Shown piece by piece: positions 1 through 11,012 of a DNA stretch of 64,000 nucleotides. Location of the stretch: positions 124,001 to 188,000 of the forward strand of contig NW_022985077.1 of assembly GCF_010015585.1 (NCBI RefSeq). Reading direction: 5' to 3'. The notes under the pieces were generated by a model. The model saw only the letters and a list, made by a program, of their open reading frames with translations, was not told where the DNA came from and ran no database searches. How positions within the stretch are numbered: position 1 is the stretch's first letter; each line of letters begins with the position of its first letter. The stretch is from Eremomyces bilateralis CBS 781.70 (lineage: Eukaryota; Ascomycota; Dothideomycetes; Eremomycetales; Eremomycetaceae). Position numbers and translations under genes: made by a program.

Positions 1-464
1 TCATCTTCAGAATATTTGTCTAGAGACTCTAGAAACATAGGAGATGAGGAGAAAAGAGAAGAGGAAAGAGATCGCCCGATTGAAATACTCATTCTTTCGG
101 TGCCGCTGGTTCCCCGGTATTACGGTAATATCAAATTTAAACCTTGACGCTCCCTGATGTCAGACTCGAAAATTGTTCGGAGGTCATTCCTCCCCTGCAA
201 TAGGTAATTAGGCTGCAGCCTGTAATACAGCTACCGAGCCACAGCCCGTTGAGAAGCTTGGAACATGAACCTTTGAATCCTCTTGCCTTGCACTGTTGAG
301 GGTAGCACCGTTGCACGCCTTGCAAGTTGCACGCCCTTGCCACCCACTTCAAGCCGCCCACTTCAAGCCTCCGCCTGCATCGATCTGAAATAGATCCAAA
401 TCTAATTAGTAGTCCCTTCGTCATTCCCCACGTTACCGCGGAGTGGCGGCCAATATACCTTCAC
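1..464. other. Upstream flank of ATP23, no gene seen
   Basis: No gene is supported here. The open frame running into ATP23 starts upstream at 327, but its first 46 codons look non-conserved, so the ATG at 465 was preferred. The stretch presumably holds the ATP23 promoter and leader. I see no clear TATA box or repeat. Confidence 0.5.
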
Positions 465-1240
465 ATGTCCAACCCGGAGCTTCCGGAGACGTCATCTCCT
501 ACCCACCCGCAGGACTACACTGCCCCCGACCGAAGTTTCTACACATGGTCCAATTTCTTTAAAGTCTTATTAGCCGGTGCCCCGGAGGAGCGGCAAAAGT
601 ATCTGGCGGTGAGGGATGAGTTGCGGGAGGAAAAAGATTGCAAGCGATGCGAGTCGTTCAGAGATTGGGCGTTCAAGCGGAGTAAGTTTTCCATTGGAAA
701 ACCCATTCGAGGCGCAGTTGTTAACCCACGATTTTCTTCCCAGGTCCTGTCGTCCGCTTTCTCCGCGATGAAATCAACAAGATCGGCCCCGACCTAGGCC
801 CCCAACACGTCCGATGCAAGCGCTGCGTCCATGGCACGAAGGGCAGTACCTCTGGTGGCTTCTCCCCGGACTACGGCATCCTGCTCTGCGCGAACGAGCT
901 GGTGAACAAGAAGCGGCTGGAGGACACGCTCGCACACGAGATGGTGCACGCGTACGACCACGTGCGGTTCAAGACGGACCCGGAGAACCTCCGCCACGCG
1001 GCGTGCATGGAGATCCGGGCGTCGATGCTCTCGGGAGAGTGTCGGTTCATGCGGGAGTTCTTTGGGCGTGGGCAGTATAAGATCACGTCGCAGTTTCAGG
1101 ATTGCGTGAGGAGGAGGGCGACGTTGTCGGTGCGAGCAAGGAGGCATTGTGAGGACGATGTGCAGGCGGCGACGGCGGTGAACCAGGTCTGGGAGAGCTG
1201 TTTTAACGACACGAGACCGTTCGATGAGATATATAGGTGA
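465..1240 (+). CDS. ATP23: Mitochondrial inner membrane protease Atp23
   Basis: This is a zinc metalloprotease of the Atp23 family (peptidase M76). Known members act on the intermembrane-space side of the mitochondrial inner membrane, mature the Atp6 precursor and help assemble the ATP synthase Fo part. Two exons, 465-681 and 744-1240, are joined over a 62-bp intron (GTAAGT...CAG) and give 237 residues, a normal size for the family. The catalytic HEMVH is at residues 137-141 and is followed by AYDH, the family's HExxHxxD pattern. Paired cysteines lie before it (CKRC in exon 1; CKRC, then LLCANEL in exon 2) and more follow ([22 protein letters not shown]), as expected of this Cys-rich intermembrane-space protein. 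The start at 465 (MSNPELPE) was chosen because upstream residues look unlike protein. It converges on the Aurora kinase gene; the stops are about 270 bp apart. Confidence 0.93.
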
Positions 1241-1508
1241 TGATGGCGGCTTTGTACGATAGGGTGAAAGATCAGACGGGCATGTTTACGCTACAGACAT
1301 AGCTGATGTCGACTGACACTGTACGATTAGAGATATATACTGCTGTTCAAGCAGGGAACGCCGATGACCAACTAGATGACTCCACTATGATCCCAATGGT
1401 CCGGCCCGTTCATGATATAAGTTGCAAAAGACCCCGAATTCCGCCCGGTCTACTCCAAACGCCCCGATCTATGATATCCCACATGAAGTTCATACAGACT
1501 GGATTCAA

Positions 1509-2816
1509 TCAGTCCAAATCTCGTGCCCTTTCACTGCTCCGCGAATTATTCGACCCTAGACTTCTCTGGTGAGCCCGTTCGCCGGTGACGCAGTGCTTCA
1601 TGATCCAGGGGTGGCGTTCAATCTCCTCGAGTGCAATGCGCTTTTCGGGGTCAAGCACCAGTAGCTGCATAACCGGTTAGCGTTCGTATTCGGGAGTTGA
1701 GCACCGCGGATCTTACCCGTTTGATTAGGTCCCTTGCTTCTGAACTGACGAACCCTGGGATGGTCATCTCGCAACGAACAATTCGCCGTTGCGTCATCAC
1801 ATGGGTGTCTTCGAACGGCGCTTCGCCCACAAGGAACTCGTATGTGAGCACCCCAAGGGCCCAAAGATCGACCTTTTCGCTGTACGTCCGATCCCCTCCA
1901 TTTTTGCTGCGCCCGGAGATCATCTCTGGCGGCAGGTAGTCGAGCGTGCCGCACATTGTGTCTCGCCGGTTGTTGGGCGCATGCACGCTCCATCCAAAAT
2001 CCGAAATTTTAATCTCGCCATACATGCCGACTAGGATGTTCTCCGGTTTAATATCGCGATGCATGACGTGTTTCCTGTGCAGATATTTCAGAGCGCTAGT
2101 CATCTGTGCGATGTACTGCGCCGCGCGCGAGTCTTCAAACCGGCCGGCCTTGCGCAAGTGCTTGTATAGCTCCCCTTTCCCCGCAAACTCGAGGATGAGG
2201 AACACCCGATCCCTGTCGTGAAAGTGGCCGTACAGTCGGAGGATGTTGGGATGCGCAAGGTTGGATTGGATCTCAATCTCGCGCCGCACTTGTTTCTCGA
2301 CCTTGCCTTGTTGCAACTCGGTCTTGTGTAGGACTTTGAGAGCGCATACAAATCCTGACGATTTCTCCCGGGCTAGGTATACTCGTCCGAATTTGCCTTT
2401 CCCCAGAGGCTTTCCGATCTCGAACATGCCTAAACTAAATCGCTTAGGGACACTCGGCTGTTTGTACAGTGGGATCGATGGCGCTGTTAATGAGGCTCGC
2501 TGAAGGTTTTCTGATGATGGTCGTTGGACGATGGTGATGGACGCTCCTGCAGCCGATTTGGCCGATTGAAGCTTCTGGAGGGTAAGCTTCATGCGATTTC
2601 CGGCGTTGTTGGAGGCTCCCAGTCCGGTGATGGACATCGCAGCTGATAAAGAGCCCTAGAGAAGAGATGCTTTAGCCATTGTCCTGATATAGCGGAAAAC
2701 ATTCTGATGCGCTCTACCTTTGGTTTCTGGACGAGCTGTCCATGGCCATTGTATCCCTCATTCTCATCGTGTATCGTGATCTTCTCGAAGCAAGCTTCGA
2801 GGCTTTTCTTATCCAT
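1509..2816 (-). CDS. Aurora-type serine/threonine kinase
   Basis: This is the single fungal Aurora kinase (Ipl1 in budding yeast, Ark1 in fission yeast). It is the catalytic part of the chromosomal passenger complex and corrects kinetochore attachment. Three exons read complement(1509-1664, 1717-2655, 2718-2816) with introns of 52 and 62 bp, giving 397 residues, typical for fungi. The kinase domain starts near residue 110 with a glycine loop (GKGKFGRVY). The ATP lysine is about 140 (CALKVLHK), HRDIKPEN has its aspartate at 234, and DFGWSVHAP, the Aurora signature, starts at 252. The activation loop carries [16 protein letters not shown] with the probable phospho-threonine near 266. The last exon supplies the end of the C-lobe (LDPEKR, HPWI). 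The N-terminal 105 residues are poorly conserved, as usual. It shares a 467-bp divergent promoter with TIP41. Confidence 0.95.
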
Positions 2817-3283
2817 CTTGCCACGAGTCTCCTTTGTTGTTCGTGTCTGCGACGGAGTTGCTCTGCGTGTTAGGACCTTTTGGGCGGTTTGGAGGGATGT
2901 GACGCCGTTATAGTCCTAGAATCCGGAAGACAGCACGGATCCGGCGACGTCTCTGCGGTTAACTGGGGAATGGAACGATCGTGAGTACAATTTCGCTGGT
3001 CGCAGAGTAAAGATGGATGTGAAAATGAGATGTAGCGAAGCAGGTGTGTGGTGGTAAACATCCGTTGTGCAGAGCAACAACCCCATCCATCACCCTGTCC
3101 CTGTGCACGGACTTGGCCAATGCCTCCAACCTCTGGCAACGAAACTTGATAGTTGACATCAGTGAACTGGAGCTTCAGCTTGGTTTTTGCAATCCCTTCA
3201 AGAATACCTACCTGTGCTACCTGTAAGTTCGCATAAAGATCGACAAATTGTTATCCGAAGACCTCCTTGGCTTGGGTGTAGAA
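2817..3283. promoter_or_regulatory. Divergent promoter between Aurora kinase and TIP41
   Basis: The start codons of the Aurora kinase (minus) and TIP41 (plus) are 467 bp apart, so this segment must hold both promoters and both 5' leaders. I could not identify a specific factor site with confidence. The open frames here are short and lack protein-like sequence. Confidence 0.55.
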
Positions 3284-4222
3284 ATGGACCATCCTATCAA
3301 ATCCACCACCAACGGCAGCACCTTCAAGTCACCAACAGCTCAATACGCCTCGCCCACGGAAGCATCATCTGCAACGTCGACATGTTCCCGCGATGGTTTT
3401 CGCATCACGACCCGAAAGCTGCCCATTCTCAAATCAGGGCCGATCGAGGACATGACCAATAAGCTTGGCATTGCCCCCCCCGAGATGATCTTTGGAGACA
3501 ACCACGTCACCATCGCTCATCTCAAGTCGGGGTGGCAGATAAGCTTCAACGCGTTCGATGCCTTGGATCGCGTAGACAAGACCGGAGGCTCCATGCTTCA
3601 GGTTGCCTACTCCAAAGAATGGCAGAAGAACCGGGAACGGCACACCGAGGGCATCAAAGAGGTGGTCAAGCCGTTCGACTGGAGTTTCTCGACAGACTAC
3701 AAGGGCACCATTCGGAAGACGGACGCTCAGCATCTCGATGTGAACGCAAGGAACGACGAGAATGAAGCTACGAATACCACATCGGAGCTGGACTTCAAGC
3801 CTACAAATCATGACCTGCCGATGCATCTACTTCGACTTCCAGATCCGATCCTGTTCTTCGACGATGTGATGCTATACGAGGACGAACTTGCAGACAATGG
3901 ACTTTCAATGGTGTCCGTCAAGATTCGCGTCATGCCCGAACGACTACTCCTCCTTTCCCGATTCTTCATGAGGCTCGACGACGTCGTCTTTCGCATCCGA
4001 GACACGCGTGTTTTCGTCGAGTTCAAAACGGGCGAGGTGTTGCGGGAATATCAGGCCTGGGAAGGGAAATTCGAAGATGTCAAGAGCAGGCTCATGATGC
4101 AGCACGGCGGGAGAGAGGCCGAAGTTCTCCAGATCATGCGCGATGCCAATGGCCTGTTGCAAGCCGGCGGCCTCAAAATCGTCGACGAAACCCGCGAACG
4201 ACTAGAACTCCCCGTAGGATGA
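3284..4222 (+). CDS. TIP41: TIP41-family TOR signalling regulator
   Basis: This intronless gene encodes 312 residues of the TIP41 family. Yeast Tip41 binds Tap42 and controls PP2A-type phosphatases below TORC1, so it acts in nutrient signalling in the cytosol. The family blocks are all present: HVTIAHLKSGWQISFNAFDA, KPFDWSFSTDYKGT, then PILFFDDVMLYEDELADNG, followed by SVKIRVMPERLLLLSRFFMR and IRDTRVFVEFKTGEVLREY. The frame stays open 12 codons upstream to 3248. The ATG at 3284 (MDHPIKST) was chosen as the first methionine leading into the low-complexity Ser/Thr-rich N-terminus common in fungal homologues. The length matches other filamentous fungi. No truncation or unusual residue was seen in the conserved blocks. 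Confidence 0.93.
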   Translation: MDHPIKSTTNGSTFKSPTAQYASPTEASSATSTCSRDGFRITTRKLPILKSGPIEDMTNKLGIAPPEMIFGDNHVTIAHLKSGWQISFNAFDALDRVDKTGGSMLQVAYSKEWQKNRERHTEGIKEVVKPFDWSFSTDYKGTIRKTDAQHLDVNARNDENEATNTTSELDFKPTNHDLPMHLLRLPDPILFFDDVMLYEDELADNGLSMVSVKIRVMPERLLLLSRFFMRLDDVVFRIRDTRVFVEFKTGEVLREYQAWEGKFEDVKSRLMMQHGGREAEVLQIMRDANGLLQAGGLKIVDETRERLELPVG

Positions 4223-7200
4223 AATACGTTGGAACGCATGGAGTCAGGTTTAATACGGATTGATGACCGTTCGCGGACACCTAACCCTCCCGAACTCTCC
4301 AACGAATTATCTAGGACACTGCCACGCGAGAAGTGGCGGGAATAGACCGCCGTGCTACCACCGTTGAGACATGGCTGCATCAACACTGCTTACCAGTGGG
4401 ACGATCCGGCGGTATGGAGCACTTTACGACGAACGATTGGCTAGTGCCAAACAATTGTGTAGCAACGCCGCGGACCACAGAGGGTGGGCGTCGCATTTTG
4501 TGCTGTGCGTGCACGTCGGGTGTCGGATGTTCCTCTCCCCCGCCATGCTTGGGGATTTCGTTGGTTCGGACGCCGGATAAATATCGAAAGAGAGACAAGC
4601 AACGGCGGATGATGTGCATGTACGGGAATAATATCGCTGACCAATTCTGAGGTGACGGGAAAATCTTCATGCAGTTCCTTGATTCTTCCGAGTGGTATCA
4701 ACTTGTCGAGCGAAGCTCATTGTCCCAGCCTGGGATTGGAGATGCTTGTCCTCAGGAATCCTGGCCACTCTCGTGTGTCGAAAACGTCCTTAGCGTCAGT
4801 TCTAAGGGAAAAGTCTATGCTGATCGAACTTGTCTATTCGGATGTAATCCTATGTTTCACGCATTAGCGGTGGTATAAATCGCGCAGCGTTCGAGGACAA
4901 TTGGTCCATTAAGAATGGCATATCCTTGAATCACTGCTATACGATCGACTGGACTGGCTCTTGTCTCATATCAACAAGCATATCCAATCATTCTGCCGTA
5001 ATAGATCTTACATACCATTATTGCCGTCCGGTCGCTCCGCATGGAGGGTTATCACCCTTGCCTGTACCCCGCAATCCATGAATCCTCTTGCGAGTCGAAC
5101 ACTCCTTCCAGTCTACCAATCCCCAACTTCACCCCCATCATCCGTCAACTATTACATTGGCATGTCGTCATGTAAAGGACCTGAGGACATCTCTCAAGTT
5201 CCCCTTAACTTTAAAACCAAAGCAAGAACTCCTGGTACACCGGTTTATGGCTCAAAACAATCCTTCATCCGCACCAAGTCCGACTCTGCCTCAGAGGATA
5301 GACATCTCTTAACTCGATCGTCGTTCAAGACCTGTCATGTCTCAGCCATGGTTGGCATTCCTTCGCCAGTGACCACACCAACTACCGTAAGCATCTGTCC
5401 CTTCACGGCTAAATCTCCGATCTTTCGGTTGAAATCGGAAGGCTCCATGTGGCCATAACGGCCAACCAACACCCTGTTCAGTTGAAGATCCAGGATCCTC
5501 CGCTCACTTGCATTGTTGTCATCGATTCCCCGCACTGGGGTATATCCCCACGCCTCGTGGCGCATCCCTTGTCCCCGGATTCGACAGGAGTCATAGAGTG
5601 TCAATTACGTACCACTTGGAGAAGCGTTCGCCTGGGGGAGATCAGGGTTCATCAGCCCGCCGGTTGGTTTCAGTGATTTGTCAAGTATTGACGATCTCAT
5701 TTCCTTACGCACAATAGCCTTTCATCTCTTGCAAGTTGCAACCCACGAACGATTGTGATTCGCCATCAGCGGCACAGACGAATGACGATTTCACGTCCAT
5801 GTCAGTCTCTGATGGCCCGGTCCCGCGTCGCCTTATGGATCTGGGGCTCCGCGCTCAATAAGTTCTAATGACTTCTGGAATATCTCCAACCTAAGCCTAG
5901 TCGCAGTCCACAGATGCCCAACGCCGTCTGTGCGTGTAAACTATGCGGCACAGCATCCTATCAGCATTTTCCGCAATATGTTCGCCAGGTCCGTGGCCTC
6001 AAAGTTGCGGCTCGAGTTGGATGTCGTATCGTCAAAGCGGGACATTGCAATTTCCGCATCTGCAGCGCGACGTGAGTCTCCAGGGCGAGCGGAGGTATCG
6101 ATTATCTTATTTGTCTGGTTGATTGAACTGCAGCACCCAGCGCCGTGGCATGACCAATGGCATTGTGCTGGGCTCCGCTTCATTCCAGGGTTGAAACGGG
6201 TACAGATACCCCCTGCGTCAGAACTCAGAAGCGTGTTTCCAGAAGACGCGTGGAAGCTTGCATTCCACACTTGACACCGCAACCAACGTCTTGGGAGAAA
6301 CCGCGCGTAATATGGCGAGATTGAACTCCTGGGGTCAAATAAGGCGAACCATGTCGTTGTCTCCCCAGTGGAGCAGTTGTACCCCTTTACGCTCCGATAC
6401 ACGACCTTGTTATGTGAAATAAAACGACCTCTCCTTCTTTACCTGGCTTTCGTATCCCGCCCCTCGATTCGGGAGCTACCGGGCTTAGTTTGAACGGACC
6501 AGGCACATTTTCAGTTTTCACATGCCTCGATTGTACAAGACATCTACTCACGCCTGAGACGAAAAAATACCATTATCATAATTCATGCAACATGTGCCTG
6601 CTTCTATGTTTATTTCAGGATGCTCAAGCTCGGCGGGTTCCCGCAATACGGTCTGTCTTCCAGTTCACTGCCTCTGGTGCATCCAATTCCGGTATCCGAT
6701 CCATTGAGGGCGTCTGGGCGACTTCAGGATATCCCATTGTTGTCCCAACCACCACCAAGGACTTTCATATGCAAGAAGCCGACGTAGGTTCTGTCCAAAC
6801 ACGTCCTATTTCCTCCGACATTAGTTCTGAACGAAATCAACCCTGTCTCCGTTCCCATCGCGATCCTCGATCGTTTCGCAATTTTGATTGATGAAGCGCG
6901 ACCTCATGAAGCCAAACCTTGGTGGTGCAATGGCGATGTGTGATGTCAGGGGTCCCCACATGCCGAGGCAATTTCCCCTTTCGGCAGCGGCACTTCAACC
7001 TCATCTCTCCATTTCCCACCAACGTCCTATCAACAATGCAACGGCGTTCGCACTTAAATTAATTTAGCCCACGCATAATCACCTTTGCGAACCCTCCAGC
7101 GATAATATCTGCTCCGATCAGGATGGGTGAGATTGCTTGGGTACACTTCAATGAGGGGTTTGCACGAGTCAGGCTGTTCCTAAGGATTGGGACGCGGCCT

Positions 7201-7944
7201 GATATAGCCCGCCGGTGCCATCCACAAAGGTCAACATCACCGCGTTGGAGGACTGGCAATCTTCACTGACGACATTCTCGTAGCCGCAATATACTAAAAT
7301 GGGTATATTACCGGTCTAGATATTTCTGTGTGCATGAGAGATCGACCATCATTTGTCACTCACAAGGGGTCCGTCTAAATTGGAGGTCACGCCAGTAGAC
7401 GCAGGCTATGGCGAGCGACCGGAATATACCGACGAGATTAGTGGGTATAAAGTCTCCGTATTCTTGACAAGGGCGGTTGTTTTGCGACATTTCGAAGGGC
7501 TCTGGGGTTCGAATATTCCGGGGTTGTCGCCTGTTGACCAAAGGAGTAGATCCCATCTGCACATGATATCAACCTCCATGCTGTGGCTGATACTCCAACG
7601 CTGCTGCGGCTCACTCCTTCCGATGGATCGGTATGAACCGGAAGGTTTCAGCTTTGCACTACATGATATCATTCCCAAAGTGGAGAGTCGAAGCGATTCG
7701 GCTCCGAGGGAAGTCTTGAGAAGTGATTGTGGACTGCTCGTCCAAGTGGTTTGCTCGGTCCGTGGTGTAGAAATATTCACAGGTACATAAGGATGTCGCG
7801 TGCGGCGTACTAGAAGGAAGTATCGCCGAGATTTTTGAATTGACGGCTGCCTGGCGTTCAGTCAAGCGGGACAATATGCAGGTCGCAAATCGGGCGGTTT
7901 GCGCGGGTGTCCAAGCCACAAACAGGCAGAAGTCAAACAACCAA
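4223..7944. other. Long intergenic region, one weak small-gene candidate
   Basis: This 3.7-kb stretch separates TIP41 from the Nudix gene. Open frames of 100-165 codons occur on both strands (such as 4961-5458, 5941-6402 and 7353-7790), but they overlap one another antiparallel and none shows a recognisable domain. The only one I would rank higher is the minus-strand two-exon candidate at 5335-5700, listed separately. I saw no tRNA, terminal repeats or transposase remnant. Confidence 0.5.
5335..5700 (-). CDS. Possible small hypothetical protein, two exons
   Basis: I do not recognise this protein. It is proposed because two open pieces join cleanly: complement(5335-5567, 5613-5700), with a 45-bp intron that has a GTACGT donor, a CTATGAC branch-like motif and an AAG acceptor, giving 106 residues. 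The C-terminal part reads like a folded, charged protein: ERRILDLQLNRVLVGRYGHM, then DFNRKIGDLAVKGQMLTVVG, ending GEGMPTMAET. No signal peptide or membrane segment is visible. A 165-codon frame (4961-5458) overlaps it on the plus strand but is Ser/Thr/Pro-rich and less protein-like. The acceptor lacks a pyrimidine tract, so the model could be wrong or the whole could be chance. Confidence 0.35.
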
Positions 7945-8649
7945 ATGAATCCGGCTAAATTGCTCCCAATGGTCAATCCAATTCCTCAACCACGACCTTC
8001 AACTGCAATTGGACCCTTACCGGCTATACTGAAACGGACAATGGAACGACCACGACAACCACCATCCGTGTCACTGGAACTGAAACGATATGATACTTCT
8101 TTGAAAGCGTATCTGGCCACTAAACCGACCATTCATCGACTGGTGGCATCAAACCTAGTCTTCCACAATAACACGCTACTCGTTGTCCAACGCAGCGAAA
8201 ATGATTTCTATGCCGGCCGATGGGAATATCCGGGAGGCTCGGTGGACGACTCGGACAGATCGATCCTCGCGGGGGCCGCGCGGGAACTCTACGAAGAAAC
8301 AGGCCTTCACACGACCGGGTTCGTCCGAGAGGTCGGCGCGGGAATGAACTTCACCACAGGAAAGGGGCCGAAGACGACGAATTGGCTGAAGATGTCGTTT
8401 GAGGTGGATGTTGCTGCGGTGGGCCCAGCGGAGAGTGGCCAAATGGGGATCAGTTCCAGTGGACAGGGGGGGAAATCCAAGGAGCTGGAGCTGCCGGTCC
8501 AATTGGATCCAGTGGAGCACCAGGACTACTGTTGGGTGACAGAAGCGGAGATCAGAGAGCGGAGGGTCGGCGGGATGAGTTTAACGTTCATATCGGAGGA
8601 GGCCCGAGCAACGATGTTAGAAGGTTTCACGCTGAGGAGGGGAGATTGA
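7945..8649 (+). CDS. Nudix hydrolase domain protein
   Basis: A single-exon gene with a Nudix fold. These enzymes cleave nucleoside diphosphates linked to another group; the substrate cannot be told here. The domain begins around the strand ASNLVFHNNTLLVVQRSE and continues through GRWEYPGGSVDD into AARELYEETGL, the Nudix box. Two departures from GX5EX7REUXEEXGU are visible: the first Glu is Asp, and the following spacer is one residue longer. The metal-binding REL and EETG parts are intact. A C-terminal HQDYCWVTEAEIRE segment matches the usual end of the domain. The start is uncertain: the frame is open from 7840, and methionines at 7945 (MNPAKLLP) and 8041 (MERPRQPP) are both possible, giving 234 or 202 residues. 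No targeting signal is obvious. Confidence 0.82.
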   Translation: MNPAKLLPMVNPIPQPRPSTAIGPLPAILKRTMERPRQPPSVSLELKRYDTSLKAYLATKPTIHRLVASNLVFHNNTLLVVQRSENDFYAGRWEYPGGSVDDSDRSILAGAARELYEETGLHTTGFVREVGAGMNFTTGKGPKTTNWLKMSFEVDVAAVGPAESGQMGISSSGQGGKSKELELPVQLDPVEHQDYCWVTEAEIRERRVGGMSLTFISEEARATMLEGFTLRRGD

Positions 8650-11012
8650 GAGGCCAAGCTGGGATGGGATGCATGTGTACATAGACAATAGAACAATGGA
8701 ATTTAGCCCTGCACATATCAGAGTGTCAACATTTTCATAAGACACACCAATTACGCCCGCTGCTTGCGCATGTAAATTCAGTTGCCCTACCGGTGAAATC
8801 CAATTTAGATCCGATGGGATCATCCGCCCTACACTAGTGATCATCGACTGTCATTGCGAATCCGGCCATGGCGAATATTCTGAAAGGCATCATGGTGATT
8901 CGTTATCCCGACCCCTGGAAACGTCCTGCGTTAATGAAGGGTCAGAAGTCGCAACAGCCTGCATGACCGTTTGCCCTGGCAGAAAGATCGCGGGGTAGTG
9001 GCGTTCAGTCTGGGTCTTCACATGGTCAAATCTCAGCATCACCTGATGGAGACCCTGCGTTCAGGTATATCCAAGTGGATACACTGGTCTGCATTCCCCA
9101 CTGCAGACGACGTGTTTTCGCAGGTGTCCAAGGACCGCCCCAGCGCAGGAGGCACCTAGAGTTGTTGATGACGAACCAACAAGGAGGCAGGAATGATGAT
9201 AGGTTATTGCCACCTCATAATTACGGATTTTGCCGCCTAGGAAGAGTCAGGTTTAGTGAGGGCACTGAACTCATTGACACGCCTGAGACTTCCTGTCTAT
9301 GGAGGAGCTCCGGGGTCTACTGTATGATGACAAGCTGCAAGGTGCTCTCGCTTGGCAAGACGGATATTGATGACTAGATGGTCCCTGGGTAATCTAAGAA
9401 CTCGCCTATCGCGGCGCTTGGAGAGCCTCAGAAGATCTTGAGACTTGACCCCGTAGAAACTTCAGGCATTCTTGGCTTGCATGTGCTGGGGATTTGTCAG
9501 GACTTAGGGAAACATGCAGCATGCCAGGCCCAGCCAAATAGGCAGCGGCATGTGAGAGCAAAGAGTGGCCTGCGAGGGACACGAGATGTACAGGACATGG
9601 TGTGGAGTATTATTGACTGACCAGGAACAATTGCCCGAACGGCAAGCAGCATATTGGAATTTGGAAAGCATAGATTAGAGACTCTGATAGGAAAAGCATG
9701 GCATAATATTAGTAGCCAACACGCCGGATAATGAGAGACCCAACGGATACTTGACGGGTCAAGGAAATATTGACGGTTGACGGATGCACCCACACGCGAA
9801 GTTGACGTGGATCAGTTCGCAGCGGACGCCAGTGGAAGCGAAAGGTATCCGACTCGCGAAGCGAGAGGTATCCAGCGACCGGCTCGTGAAGCGACGGGAC
9901 GAGATCAAGATGGATTGACATGACAAGGTTGATCAACAAGCCGGGTGTTGAAGCGTTTCCACATGCAACTAGGCATGTTGCAGAAGCGTAGGAGGGGGTG
10001 GATTGGGGGCAAGAACTGAGAAAGGACGAGAGGGGGACGGAGTCGGGAGCATCATGGACTTTTGGCCGGTGAGGGACCCAATGTACCAGAGAGATTTAGG
10101 TGGATTAAGGGAACTGCCAGAGCACGGGATCATTGGAGGACTGATTACGTATTCATTACAATACCGTATTGTTTCAATTGCTTACACTCCCTACAACCAT
10201 CCTGCTGTGATTCCCTAAAAAGACTCCCTCTCACAAACTCTCAGGTTCGAGGGCTGATATCAGAGCCAGATCAGTCGAAGGGTGTGCTAACTGCTAAAAT
10301 CGCTTGCATGCATCATGAACTACCGGTGTTTAGCTTGCATCATCTAACGGCGCGGTTGAGCACTGAAGCCGGCCAAACTCTTTGTCTTCCTCTCGTACAA
10401 ACCACCCACCAGCCGGCAGCCATACAGACCGGCACACTCATAACTCCCCTCTCTCTCTCTTCTACTTCCCGGCTTCCGTTTCCTCTCTCCCGTCTGGCCG
10501 TCTCCCGTCTCCCGATCTCTCACCTGCAGAAACACGCGGGGTTTACCCCATAATACATACTAAATACTTGATACTGTGACTCTTCCCCCCCTTCCACATC
10601 CAAGCTTCGCGAATTGGACTCCCTTTTGCGGTCGCCCAGATTGTTGGCATTTTAGCCAGATGATCTGAGCAGCGTCGCAGACTTGCAGCCCTACTTCAGG
10701 CAGTTCTATTACACCTCTTCTGTTGGTCTGCTGGACCCATTGCTAAGCCCTTTTTCTCCGCCTCCACCCACCCCCGCTGGTGGTCCCGCACCAAGTGCGC
10801 AACACCCACTGAACCCTCCCCTGGATCTCGATGCGAATCGTCCGCACCCTCCCTTGATCCGCCCACACACTCTTGAGTTCCCTACCTTGTGTGCCCCATG
10901 GTCTTTGTCTATCCATCTCGTCCTGAAAGTCGCTGATTCCCCCTCCCCTACTCCTACTCCTACTCCCGCTCGCGCCGGCGCAGCTTCGTCTTGCCGAAAT
11001 AAATCGAACATC
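8650..11012. promoter_or_regulatory. Intergenic region and FarA/CTF1-like gene promoter
   Basis: This 2.4-kb gap has no supported gene. The half nearest the downstream regulator looks like a promoter and leader: a CT-rich tract runs at about 10441-10530, and a second run of repeated CTCCTA/CTCCCG units lies at about 10943-10975, shortly before the ATG. Pyrimidine-rich tracts are common upstream of filamentous-fungal genes. At about 9838-9900 an imperfect duplication of an AGGTATCC...GAAGCGA unit is visible. Open frames here (such as 10062-10553) are compositionally biased and not convincing. Confidence 0.5.

Noticed and set aside
7490-7540. GGGTTCGAATATTCC, similar to a tRNA B box
   Set aside because: No matching acceptor, D or anticodon arms could be folded around it.
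7353-7790. 145-codon plus-strand frame
   Set aside because: It overlaps a 124-codon minus-strand frame, neither has a recognisable motif, and both look like chance.
10683-11012. 110-codon in-frame extension upstream of the FarA/CTF1-like start
   Set aside because: It begins with TTG rather than ATG, is Pro/Ser-rich from a pyrimidine-rich leader, and no ATG is available in frame; the ATG at 11013 was kept.
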